NCBI RefSeq assembly: GCF_052119645.1
Contig: NZ_JBGQOM010000016.1
Span: 1-64,000, forward strand
DNA length: 64,000 nt
Origin: Paraglaciecola sp030730205
GTDB taxonomy: Bacteria > Pseudomonadota > Gammaproteobacteria > Enterobacterales > Alteromonadaceae
Direction: 5' to 3'
The notes beneath the pieces are model-generated. The model was given only the letters and a program-made list of their open reading frames with translations. It did not search any database and was not told the origin of the DNA. Shown piece after piece: positions 57,101 to 64,000 of the stretch (its first letter is position 1; each line of letters opens with the position of its first letter). The translations under genes and the position numbers were made by a program.

Positions 57101-57304
57101 AATAGTGGCGGCAACCCGTTTTAAATCAATCGCTGCAGCTTGTGAACTACGAATACCTTTAACTTCGATCACTTCCGTCGAATCATCTAACGGAAGTGTA
57201 TTGGCATCGGATTCTTGGGCCAATACTGCACCATGGATCAGTGCACAACTCACGGCCAAGGCAATGGTTTTTACTTGTGTTTTCAATTTACTCTTTATAA
57301 ACAT
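54152..57304 (-). CDS. TonB-dependent receptor, manno-oligosaccharide import (operon A)
   Basis: This 1050-residue outer-membrane receptor is of the same subfamily as that at 44050 but clearly divergent. It has a signal peptide (SCALIHGAVLAQ), IEVKGIRSSQAAAIDLKR, DIGKLPDATIADSLSRISGVQVKR, and a C-terminal strand YTLGMSLSF. It precedes the split GH5_8 enzyme, mirroring the GH26-receptor pair. Two LacI-type operators lie upstream (57416, 57484). The ribosome site is weak (AGGGA ten bases before ATG 57304). Confidence 0.92.
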   Translation of the reverse strand: MFIKSKLKTQVKTIALAVSCALIHGAVLAQESDANTLPLDDSTEVIEVKGIRSSQAAAIDLKRVAATIVDSIVAEDIGKLPDATIADSLSRISGVQVKREANEATSLNIRGMPQVLTTLNGEQFLSPWTITDVGANYGDIPASMITGVDVYKSINAKALSGGISGLVDLKTANALTLKKGWTGNLRMEGSQGDLTKEEVHSDRTVTTRIDHNINAFVGYNGGKFGFTAGLFDSESNAANYQMWDDNRLAFLDSQGGQPGDPLDLDNDGDLVNDWYMVPGNFGVRSNFMERKRSGGALGIEVQLTDNFKLSGDVFYTQMDQYDRGVNINFNGQSSINSISINNGPQEQENLYNVLVKEGTITSPGADINYVDADGNTQTKTIHTVQVAHINSRDFQTNSNNTINHTAAINSNLQLDYNNHDNIEASIRYVYAHAEKQYRTATLNQGTPAWLWVDEDGISGHDPINVYDVVVDYRGDVPSFAYDPIANDLSKASYLRKYQAAGDGSNTEADLDVLRADVTYFLNSNNFIQSVDGGLRRGVRQADHTKFFYATPTGRYSTWNDATVPEDKRYKLLPGNEVWQKYPEWRDFYYELEDANLTAQDDYIDNGFSVRDTDVFTDFGPITGFENGVSSLDPNNWDSPLDFLNTLYPGTKTIEDPGFTYAVKETSTSAFLQANFANDEVFFGIPVQGDIGVRVVRTDREITKAVIPAVLDRNNSVGAGSQPWQKIAFVSDTETVDRSFTDVLPSLNLNFFPSDEVILRLGVSKNMTRNNLENLGSGLVLWYQQCVKTAADGFPVKVRDGSGQLRDALVGCSGGGSDNGNPDMKPWRATVYNSSVEWYFAENSIIGIGMFLIDVESAVASYQEQRNFADADGINRGRTVNVWTTGNVNASDLMGLEIGYKQPFTFFENPILSSLGVEFNYTYSDSESPDIDVEGNALPLPSNSKHQSNAILWYDKDGLNMRVAYNWRSEEYIGRVGLNTNGVPLNLGNWNESIGYLDAQINYWVNEHVSFSLSGTNLTSEDRKSYAQFENQFQSLWVQERRYTLGMSLSF

Positions 57305-57415
57305 TAGGAAGGGTCCCTGTTTTTATTTTTAAGCAACAATTGGCCTTACAACCTAAACCCCAAAATAAATGGAGACTTATTTGCCATGAGCCGCATTTTT
57401 CATCATTCACCACAT

Positions 57416-57427
57416 GTTACCGGTTAC
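57416..57427. promoter_or_regulatory. LacI-type operator upstream of the operon A receptor
   Basis: GTTACCGGTTAC, one mismatch from the locus palindrome, 112 bases before the start. Confidence 0.75.
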
Positions 57428-57483
57428 AACTTTATTTACAAAAGTGACTGAGCCGAGAAACGTAATTTAACAAAAAGTTTACA

Positions 57484-57495
57484 GTAACCGGTTTC
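57484..57495. promoter_or_regulatory. LacI-type operator upstream of the operon A receptor, second site
   Basis: GTAACCGGTTTC, one mismatch. Its centre is 68 bp from the first, nearly the same spacing as the operator pair upstream of GH26 (67 bp). Confidence 0.75.
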
Positions 57496-57681
57496 AAAGT
57501 TACAACTGCTGATTTAAAACATTTAGCAAAAAAACTTAAAATAATCCATATCTATTTGATTTTAATGTTAATTTTTTACTAATTAAGATTTTAATTTAGA
57601 CTTTTAACCACAATAAAAATGTAACTAAAAAAAGAATATGTAACAAATAGCGAGAAATACTCTTATTTCACCTACATATTT

Positions 57682-57701
57682 GGGCAGCATAAAAGCTGCC
57701 C
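57682..57701 (-). other. Hairpin downstream of GH27
   Basis: GGGCAGC/GCTGCCC with a six-base loop and no T tract on the minus strand. It is a weak or factor-dependent terminator, or a stability element. Confidence 0.4.
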
Positions 57702-57714
57702 ACAGACTTTATAG

Positions 57715-58935
57715 CTACCTTTTAGGGCTCAAACGCAGGATCAATGTATCGTGAGCGTCAATTTGTTGTTGCAACATGGTTTGGCTATCAGCCAATTCTT
57801 GCCCACTCCATAGGTTTTTAATTTGGTACACCTGTTGCGAAAACTCTGCAACACGCTGGGATAAATCATCAATTACCTTTTCATTTTTCCAATCAAATGT
57901 GAACGGAGAGGCTTTGTCACCTCGGTTTAAAATAGCCATAGCCCAATCGCCCTTCTGCAGGGGTTTAAACCATATTTGTAGAGAGGTGTCTTGAAAATTA
58001 TCAGCATAAATAAACCCTTGGATACCTAATGGATCTTGATCAACAGTAATCACTTCTTGGTTGTTTAAAATAGCCAAAGTTTCAGCACTCATCGACCGCA
58101 GATCATTCCCTGCAATCAATGGTGCAGCTAACATGGCCCACATGGCAAAATGCGAGCGGTCTTCTGCCTGATTCATGCCATTGCCTACTTCCATCATATC
58201 CGGATCATTCCAATGTCCAGGACCGGCATACTTGCGCAGGCCTTTTTGCATATCGAGAATTTTTAACACCCCCCAAGAAGACCATGTACCATGGTTGTAT
58301 TCACAATCAAAACAAGGGTAGATGTCACCCGTGGTACGCCATAAATGGCCAATATCTTGAGCCCATTCCCATGGCTTGTTATCACCCCACTCACACAGGC
58401 TAAATACCATAGGACGACCAGCTTGATGGATGGCTTCGCGCATAGTAAGGTACGCGCCTTCGGCTTTTAAACCTTCGGTATTGCACCAATCATATTTGAG
58501 ATAATCAATACCCCAACTGGCATATTGCTTGGCGTCTTGAAACTCATAACCCCGACTGCCCGGATGACCACCACAGGTTTGCCAACCCGCATCTGAATAC
58601 AAGCCCAACTTTAAACCTTTACTGTGCACATAATTCGCCAGCGCTTTCATGCCTGAGGGAAAGCGAGTTTTATCCACTTGAATATTACCCTGTGCATCAC
58701 GTTCACCGTGCCAGCAATCGTCAATATTAATGTACTCATAACCCGCTGTTTGCATACCATTTTTGACCATAGTATCGGCAATTTCTTTGATTAGATTTTC
58801 ATTAATATCGCAGGCAAAGGTATTCCAACTATTCCAGCCCATAGGAGGAGTCAACGCTAGACCTTCAAATTTTTTGGCTAGTGACGCAGCGCTAGCCAAT
58901 AAACAACAAAGCAAAATTGCATACCTCAGTAACAT
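57715..58935 (-). CDS. GH27 alpha-galactosidase, exported
   Basis: This 406-residue enzyme removes alpha-1,6-galactose side chains from galactomannan or galactoglucomannan oligosaccharides. It has a signal peptide (LLASAASLAKK), the family start LALTPPMGWNSWNTF, nucleophile D149 in LKYDWCN, acid/base D204 in RTTGDIYP, and a C-terminal beta-sandwich. It is expected in the periplasm. GAGG eight bases before ATG 58935. It is divergent from the GH5-esterase operon across a 355-bp region with two operators. Confidence 0.94.
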   Translation of the reverse strand: MLLRYAILLCCLLASAASLAKKFEGLALTPPMGWNSWNTFACDINENLIKEIADTMVKNGMQTAGYEYINIDDCWHGERDAQGNIQVDKTRFPSGMKALANYVHSKGLKLGLYSDAGWQTCGGHPGSRGYEFQDAKQYASWGIDYLKYDWCNTEGLKAEGAYLTMREAIHQAGRPMVFSLCEWGDNKPWEWAQDIGHLWRTTGDIYPCFDCEYNHGTWSSWGVLKILDMQKGLRKYAGPGHWNDPDMMEVGNGMNQAEDRSHFAMWAMLAAPLIAGNDLRSMSAETLAILNNQEVITVDQDPLGIQGFIYADNFQDTSLQIWFKPLQKGDWAMAILNRGDKASPFTFDWKNEKVIDDLSQRVAEFSQQVYQIKNLWSGQELADSQTMLQQQIDAHDTLILRLSPKR

Positions 58936-58988
58936 TCTTTATTCCTCTTTAGGTAAATAAGTGCGTTTTATTAGTGAACCATTAAAAA

Positions 58989-59000
58989 GTAACCGGTTTC
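58989..59000. promoter_or_regulatory. LacI-type operator upstream of GH27
   Basis: GTAACCGGTTTC, one mismatch, 54 bases from the GH27 start. Confidence 0.75.
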
Positions 59001-59200
59001 AATAAATGTTACGCAGAATGTAAATGAAATGCTAGCGACAAAAAGCCATTGTTGCAGTTTAAGCCATGCAAAAATCATTAAACTTAGCTTTTTAGGTATT
59101 TTGTAGTGAAACAAATGCTAACTTGTTAATTAATTGCATAACAAAATAAAATCTGACAATTGATTTTAAACACACAAAAGGGCATGCTTGCAGACTAACT

Positions 59201-59212
59201 GTAACCGGTTAC
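59201..59212. promoter_or_regulatory. LacI-type operator upstream of the GH5_7-like gene
   Basis: GTAACCGGTTAC, perfect palindrome, 79 bases before ATG 59291. Confidence 0.85.
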
Positions 59213-59290
59213 CATTCAATTTTTTGGCTTTAAATTATCTTAAGCTGGCAGAAAGTGGTGACTTCAAAAAATCCAAGAGTAATTAAATTT

Positions 59291-60646
59291 ATGTCTAACA
59301 CCCGTCTGACGTTTGCGGTTTTACTGAGCAGTATCATCCTACTGTTCTCCTGCTCCCCCGCCCCACAAGTAGAGGGTAAACCACCGGCTACCGAATTTGT
59401 TAGGGTAAAAGATGGGCAATTCTACTTAGGTGATAAAAATTATGTCTTTGTTGGCACCAATTTTTGGCATGCCGGATATTTGGGATTAGACAACTACCCT
59501 GGTAACCGTGAGCAACTAAAGCGTGAATTAGACTTACTTAAATCCCGCGGCATTACTAATTTACGTGTACTAGCAATGGCAGAAGCAAGCAACTTAAAAA
59601 TGGCCCTGCGTCCCGCCATTCAAAGCAAATTAGCTGAACTTGACCAAGACTTGCTAGTAGGTCTGGATTTTTTACTGGTAGAAATGGCCAAACGCGATAT
59701 GCAGGCCGTATTGTTTTTAAATAACTTCTGGCAATGGTCTGGCGGTATGTCCCAATATGTCTCATGGCTGACCGGCGAAGAAGTGTTTGATCCTGACGTG
59801 ACCGGAGATTGGAACGGTTTCATGCAAAACTCAGCACGTTTTTATCATATGCCTGAAGCACAACAACATTATCAAAATGTAATAAAACAAGTAATTACCC
59901 GCGTAAACACTATCAATGGTCTTGCGTATAACCAAGATCCCACCATTATGACCTGGGAATTGGCCAATGAACCTCGTCCAGGCAGTGATCAGGATGGCCG
60001 CATTAATGTTGCAGCTTATATTAAATGGATTGATCAAAGTGCTCAGTTTATTCATGCATTGGCACCTCATCAGTTAGTTACTACGGGCAGTGAGGGAATT
60101 ATGGGCTCGATTCGAGATCCAGACGTGTTTTTACAAGCCCATAAAATGCCCAGTATTGACTACGCTACTTTTCATTTGTGGCTAAAGAATTGGGGCTGGT
60201 TTAATGTTAAACAACCTGAAGAAACCTATGCCAGCGGCTTAGCCTCGGCCCTTGACTATATCGACCAACATCTCGTATTAGCTAAACAACTTAACAAACC
60301 CATGGTATTAGAGGAATTTGGTGTCGAACGTGACAATGGTGACTTTTCCCGTGACTCAACGACTCAATGGAGAGATGCCTTATTAACTAGTATCTACGAA
60401 CACTGGTATCAAGCCGCTAACGCTGGAGAATATGCAGCAGGCAGTAACTTTTGGGCTTGGAGTGGTGAAGCAACGACCTCGCGTAAAGACTTTATCTGGC
60501 AAAGTGGTGATATGTTTTTTGGCGATCCACCCCAAGAGCCACAGGGTCTAAATTCAGTATTTGACACTGATAGCTCAACCTTAGATCTTATTCAAAAACA
60601 CGCGCAAGACATGAAATCATTGGTAGTTCAAGACGAGACTCATTAG
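59291..60646 (+). CDS. GH5 (subfamily 7-like) endo-beta-mannanase lipoprotein
   Basis: This 451-residue lipoprotein (lipobox LLFSC, Cys21) shows VFVGTNFWHAGYLG at the barrel start, acid/base E227 in WELANEPRPG, nucleophile E342 in VLEEFGVERD, and a late WAWSGE motif, as in bacterial GH5_7 mannanases. It is expected on the outer membrane, cutting mannan backbone. The frame is open back to GTG 59255, but ATG 59291 gives a proper signal peptide; the only ribosome-like tract, AAGAG, is 11 bases upstream. It is followed after ten bases by the esterase gene. Confidence 0.9.
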   Translation: MSNTRLTFAVLLSSIILLFSCSPAPQVEGKPPATEFVRVKDGQFYLGDKNYVFVGTNFWHAGYLGLDNYPGNREQLKRELDLLKSRGITNLRVLAMAEASNLKMALRPAIQSKLAELDQDLLVGLDFLLVEMAKRDMQAVLFLNNFWQWSGGMSQYVSWLTGEEVFDPDVTGDWNGFMQNSARFYHMPEAQQHYQNVIKQVITRVNTINGLAYNQDPTIMTWELANEPRPGSDQDGRINVAAYIKWIDQSAQFIHALAPHQLVTTGSEGIMGSIRDPDVFLQAHKMPSIDYATFHLWLKNWGWFNVKQPEETYASGLASALDYIDQHLVLAKQLNKPMVLEEFGVERDNGDFSRDSTTQWRDALLTSIYEHWYQAANAGEYAAGSNFWAWSGEATTSRKDFIWQSGDMFFGDPPQEPQGLNSVFDTDSSTLDLIQKHAQDMKSLVVQDETH

Positions 60647-60656
60647 GATGCCAACA

Positions 60657-62651
60657 ATGAATAAAATCAGCCTCTGGGCCAACATCATTTTTATCGGTCT
60701 GTTATGTAGTTGCACAGCAGACAATAAGCCAAAACACGATGTAAGCAGCATCGAAAAACACGAGTCTACGATGCCACAAAAGCTAAAAATGGCCACCATC
60801 TTTACTGATCATATGGTATTGCAACGCCACAAAACCATAGTGATTTGGGGCCAAGTATCAGCCGGTGAAAACCTCACAGTTAGCCTGCTAAAAGAGCAAC
60901 AAGTTATTGTGTCCCAGCAAACCCAGGCCGCTCACTCAGGTCAGTGGCAAGTCAGTTTGCCTGCACAACCTGCAGGTGGACCTTTCACAATAAGTGTTAG
61001 CCAAGGCGATAATACCCAGCTAATTAAAGACGTATTAATTGGTGATATATGGTTAGCCTCCGGCCAGTCTAATATGGAATGGAATTTGGCAGGTAATACG
61101 ACCAATTGGCAACAAGAAGTAGCCGATAGTGACTTTCCCAACATACGTTTTTTAAAAGTTGAAAAAAAGTACTCCGCCACAGCGCAAAATGATGTGGCAA
61201 GCTCAGGCTGGAAAATAGCCAGTCCGGCTACCAGTGGCGACTTTTCTGCCGTAGCCTGGCATTTTGCCAAGCGTTATCATCAACATAGCGGTATTCCTGT
61301 GGCAATCATTGACAGTACGTGGGGCGGTACTCCTGCCGAAGCGTGGACTTCAATTAATGCCTTACAAACGATCAATGGTTATCAAACAGATGCCAGCGAC
61401 ATGTTACAAAATGCGCAACAATGGCAACAAGAATTCAAACACAATGACCAGTTAGAACAGCAAAAATGGCAGTTAGTTGACAGTCTTCTTGCCTATGCAG
61501 ATGGCAAGATCTTGCAGATCGATTTTGATGACAGTCAGTGGAGCAAAACAACCTTACCTACCACGGCAAATAGTCCTTTAAGTCATATCGTTTGGGCTAG
61601 AAAACATTTTCAACTCAGTACTCAGCCACAAAGTGTAAAATTGGATATTGGTGAATTAAATCAAATTGGCCGGGTATTTATTAATGGCCAACAGGTTTAT
61701 ACAGAAAGTTGGCAAGACACCACTAAAGAGCAAGAGATACCAGCAGAACTATTACATCCCGGTGACAACATTATCGTGATCCGAGCCGTCAATAGCTGGG
61801 ATAACAAGGTATTAATTGGCAAAAAGGAGGATTTTTACTTACAACTCGATGAAAACAAGCTTGATCTAAGTGGCCAATGGTTAGTGTCTAACGAGGTCGA
61901 GCCTAAAATGCCTGACGTGAAGTTTTATAACTGGAAACCCGGTGTATTGTTTAACGCCATGATCCACCCTCTCATCAACTACCCCATTGCTGGAGTGATC
62001 TGGTATCAAGGTGAAAACAACGTAGGGACTAATGCCTTATACAGCGAGTTGTTTAAAGGACTTATTAACGATTGGCGTGCCCAGTGGCAACAGCCAGAGT
62101 TGCCCTTTTTGTTTGTGCAATTAGCCAGTTATTTGCAAGCCAAAGATCAGCCAGTTAACAGTGATTGGGCGCTATTACGCGAAGCTCAAACTTCTGCCTT
62201 AACCCTCCCCAATACAGGTATGGCAGTCACTATCGATATCGGTAATGCCGATGATATTCATCCGCGTAACAAGGCTGATGTGGGTGAGCGCTTGTGGCGT
62301 GCTGCTCAGCATATAGTTTTGCAGGAGGATGTCAGTTACTCAGGTCCAAGCATTGAAAAGGTCGAAGCCAAAAACCTTGCAGGTAAAAACGTATTGGTGT
62401 TGTCATATCAACATATCGATGGTGGTTTGACGGTTGCAGGTGACAAACTACTTGGTTTTGCAATAGCGGGCTCTGATGGCAAGTTTGTTAATGCAGACGC
62501 TAAAATTGAAGGTGATACTGTGATTGTTAGTGCCAGCAAAGTAAAACAACCTGTGTCAGTGAGGTATGCCTGGGCCGATAACAGTCCAGCAAATTTATAT
62601 AATGCAGCCCATTTACCGGCTATACCCTTTCGTTTGACATTAGCCAATTAA
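60657..62651 (+). CDS. Sialate O-acetylesterase-family lipoprotein, probable acetyl-mannan esterase
   Basis: This 664-residue SGNH-type esterase has WLASGQSNMEW (nucleophile S138), GVIWYQGENN, and DDIHPRNK with D533 and H535. A GH2-like jelly-roll (VWARKHFQLST...VNSWDN) is inserted between the halves, usual for this family. The lipobox (LLCSC, Cys19) places it at a membrane. In this locus it probably removes acetyl groups from glucomannan rather than sialic acid. ATG 60657 is chosen over 60648, because the AGGA at the end of the previous gene directly abuts the first ATG. Cotranscribed with the GH5 mannanase. Confidence 0.88.
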   Translation: MNKISLWANIIFIGLLCSCTADNKPKHDVSSIEKHESTMPQKLKMATIFTDHMVLQRHKTIVIWGQVSAGENLTVSLLKEQQVIVSQQTQAAHSGQWQVSLPAQPAGGPFTISVSQGDNTQLIKDVLIGDIWLASGQSNMEWNLAGNTTNWQQEVADSDFPNIRFLKVEKKYSATAQNDVASSGWKIASPATSGDFSAVAWHFAKRYHQHSGIPVAIIDSTWGGTPAEAWTSINALQTINGYQTDASDMLQNAQQWQQEFKHNDQLEQQKWQLVDSLLAYADGKILQIDFDDSQWSKTTLPTTANSPLSHIVWARKHFQLSTQPQSVKLDIGELNQIGRVFINGQQVYTESWQDTTKEQEIPAELLHPGDNIIVIRAVNSWDNKVLIGKKEDFYLQLDENKLDLSGQWLVSNEVEPKMPDVKFYNWKPGVLFNAMIHPLINYPIAGVIWYQGENNVGTNALYSELFKGLINDWRAQWQQPELPFLFVQLASYLQAKDQPVNSDWALLREAQTSALTLPNTGMAVTIDIGNADDIHPRNKADVGERLWRAAQHIVLQEDVSYSGPSIEKVEAKNLAGKNVLVLSYQHIDGGLTVAGDKLLGFAIAGSDGKFVNADAKIEGDTVIVSASKVKQPVSVRYAWADNSPANLYNAAHLPAIPFRLTLAN

Positions 62652-62662
62652 AAACCTAAACA

Positions 62663-62695
62663 TGCCACTAAGCCAATAAAATAGGCTTAGTGGCA
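62663..62695 (+). terminator. Hairpin downstream of the esterase gene
   Basis: TGCCACTAAGCC/GGCTTAGTGGCA, a perfect 12-bp stem with a nine-base loop. The T tract is poor, so this is a likely but not certain terminator. Confidence 0.6.
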
Positions 62696-62767
62696 AACTT
62701 CAGTGCATCGCCCCAATTGGTCTTACCCTTATTAATTAAATTACCTTATGCTAATTGTCTATCATAA

Positions 62768-63586
62768 ATGCCAAAGCAACGAGTTAAGCAAATGAAACAA
62801 GCTAGGGTCCTATTTTTGTCTCACGGCGGCGGACCGATGCCATTATTAGGGGACGCCGGGCATCAAGACATGCTGGAATGTTTAACCAAAATAACAAAAA
62901 AGTTACCAACCCCTTCTTCCATTCTGGTGATCAGTGCTCACTGGGAAGAAGACAAGCCCACCATCACTAGTGCTCCTCAGTCTTCTTTGATTTATGACTA
63001 TTACGGTTTCCCAGCAGAATCTTATACCATTAGCTACCCTTGCCCCGGTGAACCTAACTTAGCCAATCAAATTCATGAATCCTTTGCTCAGGCAGGCATA
63101 TCATCGCGTTTAGATGCAAAACGCGGTCTTGATCACGGGGTGTTTGTGCCGTTAAGCATCATGTACCCACAAGCAAATATACCGTGTGTGCAATTGTCCT
63201 TAGTAAACAATCTTGACTCCGCTGAACACCTCAAAATAGGAACAGCGTTACAGCAAGTAGACTATGACAACTTGTTAGTCATTGGTTCGGGGTTTTCTTT
63301 TCATAACATGCGGGCTTTTTTTGCCCCCGAAAACGAGGAATCCAAAAATAAGAACGTAGCGTTTGAATCGTGGTTATTGGACACTTGCTCGAACCCAGAG
63401 ATAAATGAAGCGCAAAGAACACAACAGTTACTTAATTGGCAACAAGCCCCATTTGCACGTTATTGCCATCCAAGAGAAGAGCATTTATTGCCATTACATG
63501 TATGTTATGGACTGGCACATTCGGCATGTACAGAGGCGTTTGAATTAAAGATCTTAAACAAAAAAGCCAGTATGTATCTTTGGTAA
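62768..63586 (+). CDS. DODA-type extradiol aromatic ring-opening dioxygenase (LigB / YgiD family)
   Basis: This 272-residue cytoplasmic protein is related to 4,5-DOPA dioxygenase. Metal and catalytic histidines are in LSHGGGPMP, ISAHWEE, LDHGVFVPL and PREEHLLPLHV. Family members open catechol-type rings. The natural substrate in such bacteria is often unknown. ATG 62768 has no ribosome site; ATG 62792 (MKQARVLFLSHGGG) would give the usual family start and may be correct. It does not belong to the mannan locus and has no operator. Confidence 0.85.
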   Translation: MPKQRVKQMKQARVLFLSHGGGPMPLLGDAGHQDMLECLTKITKKLPTPSSILVISAHWEEDKPTITSAPQSSLIYDYYGFPAESYTISYPCPGEPNLANQIHESFAQAGISSRLDAKRGLDHGVFVPLSIMYPQANIPCVQLSLVNNLDSAEHLKIGTALQQVDYDNLLVIGSGFSFHNMRAFFAPENEESKNKNVAFESWLLDTCSNPEINEAQRTQQLLNWQQAPFARYCHPREEHLLPLHVCYGLAHSACTEAFELKILNKKASMYLW

Positions 63587-63700
63587 AACAACGATTAATT
63601 TACCTTAGCGTTTATCTAATTGTCTTCATTAAGTTATTCGTTAACAGATATTGAATTATCTATTCAAATCATAGTTGAAGGTATAGAATCAGCGCCGACT

Positions 63701-63787
63701 GCAGATGTGGTGGGATTGGTAGACACGCTAGCTTCAGGTGCTAGTGGCTTAACGGCCGTGGGAGTTCGAGTCTCCCCATCTGCACCA
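63701..63787 (+). tRNA. tRNA-Leu (anticodon CAG)
   Basis: The sequence folds as a class II tRNA. The acceptor GCAGATG pairs with CATCTGC, followed by ACCA (CCA encoded). The anticodon stem CTAGC/GCTAG encloses TTCAGGT with anticodon CAG at 63735-63737. A long variable arm follows (GGCTTAACGGCC), and the T arm contains GTTCGAG. It is 87 nt with CCA and reads CUG codons. A TATAGAAT sequence 12 bases upstream may be its -10 box. Confidence 0.95.
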
Positions 63788-64000
63788 ACTATTTACTTGT
63801 TGATAAATATAAATAATATTTATCATAAGAATACTCCATTCCGATAAAATCAATTTATCCCTTTGTTTAAAAAATATTTTTTAGTTCCACTCCATTCGTA
63901 TTAGTTAAAAACTAACAAAAGCGTTTTAACCACAGAGAGAAAAACTGGAATTATAAACAGGAAAAGGTGCAACTCCTTAGCTGAGTAATTGAGTTGATCT
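63788..64000. other. Unassigned right end
   Basis: AT-rich sequence with a weak 9-bp A/T hairpin at 63802-63824 after the tRNA. I see no gene. No phage integrase or direct repeat of the tRNA 3' end is visible within the window. Confidence 0.5.

Larger units (their letters stand above)
57305..57714. other. 410-bp promoter region of operon A
   Basis: It contains two LacI-type operators and, at 57682-57701, a GGGCAGC/GCTGCCC hairpin without a T tract behind the GH27 gene. That hairpin could allow partial readthrough from GH27 into operon A. The rest is AT-rich with no supported gene. Confidence 0.55.
58936..59290. other. 355-bp divergent promoter region
   Basis: It lies between GH27 (minus) and the GH5_7-like gene (plus), with one operator near each side (58989 and 59201). 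The remaining sequence is AT-rich, without a supported gene. Confidence 0.6.

Noticed and set aside
57305..57560. AraC-type direct repeats upstream of the operon A receptor
   Set aside because: TTTACAAAA and TTAACAAAA elements occur, but about 32 bp apart rather than 21, and the sequence is too AT-rich to judge.
63620..63847. Open frame overlapping tRNA-Leu
   Set aside because: It reads straight through a perfect tRNA; not a protein gene.
63701..64000. tRNA-Leu as an integration site for a genomic island
   Set aside because: No integrase and no repeated tRNA 3' end is visible; the mannan locus is not bounded by it in any way I can show.

Overview
The window looks like a chromosomal stretch of a marine, polysaccharide-degrading gammaproteobacterium of the Alteromonadales, probably an Alteromonas, Glaciecola or Paraglaciecola relative. 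This is inferred from protein style only: large TonB-dependent receptors, a DUF3718 protein, a PEP-CTERM protein, FCD-GntR-type operators and moderate-to-low GC. No rRNA or marker gene is present to fix the genus. There is one tRNA (Leu, CAG) near the right end. I see no transposase, integrase, phage gene or CRISPR array.

Left part (1-25.6 kb). uxuA (mannonate dehydratase) closes a uronate pathway that presumably continues to the left. A 2H phosphoesterase, a small secreted DUF3718 protein, a membrane protein and an epoxide-hydrolase-like protein follow. A lipid and acyl-CoA region then runs from about 4.8 to 21.8 kb: an operon of bifunctional FadB/FadJ-like enzyme, thiolase and acyl-CoA dehydrogenase; a divergent operon of haloalkane dehalogenase, SDR and acyl-CoA ligase; an M1 aminopeptidase; and an operon of histidine phosphatase, acyl-CoA dehydrogenase, APH-type kinase and quinone oxidoreductase. 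The kinase/dehydrogenase pair resembles ACAD10/11 split into two genes, as in 4-hydroxyacid (levulinate-type) catabolism. The DUF3718 gene recurs at 17.3 kb with an identical protein. A TonB-dependent receptor and a methyltransferase finish this part.

Right part (25.6-62.7 kb). This is a beta-mannan / galactoglucomannan utilisation locus. Surface lipoproteins (GH26 with CBMs, an unusual GH5_8-like enzyme, a GH5_7-like enzyme) cut the polymer. Two TonB-dependent receptors import oligosaccharides. An alpha-galactosidase (GH27), an acetyl-esterase and a periplasmic GH5 trim them. A sodium:solute symporter probably brings mannobiose across the inner membrane. Mannobiose 2-epimerase and GH130 mannosylglucose phosphorylase convert mannobiose to mannose-1-phosphate and glucose, and a second AGE-family protein probably isomerises mannose to fructose. 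A LacI-family regulator sits in the middle, and ten copies of a GTAACCGGTTAC-type palindrome occur only in the promoter regions of these genes. Inside the locus, a hybrid two-component sensor and a 1822-residue PEP-CTERM protein lack that palindrome. Between them is a 21-bp tandem direct repeat of the kind bound by AraC-family domains, so a second regulatory layer is likely.

Most noteworthy: the GH5_8 catalytic barrel appears interrupted by about 650 residues of carbohydrate-binding modules between its nucleophile strand and its last strand; the putative sensor-PEP-CTERM circuit; and the two homogenised DUF3718 copies with conserved flanks. The right end (62.8-64 kb) holds a DODA-type dioxygenase, tRNA-Leu and unassigned sequence.
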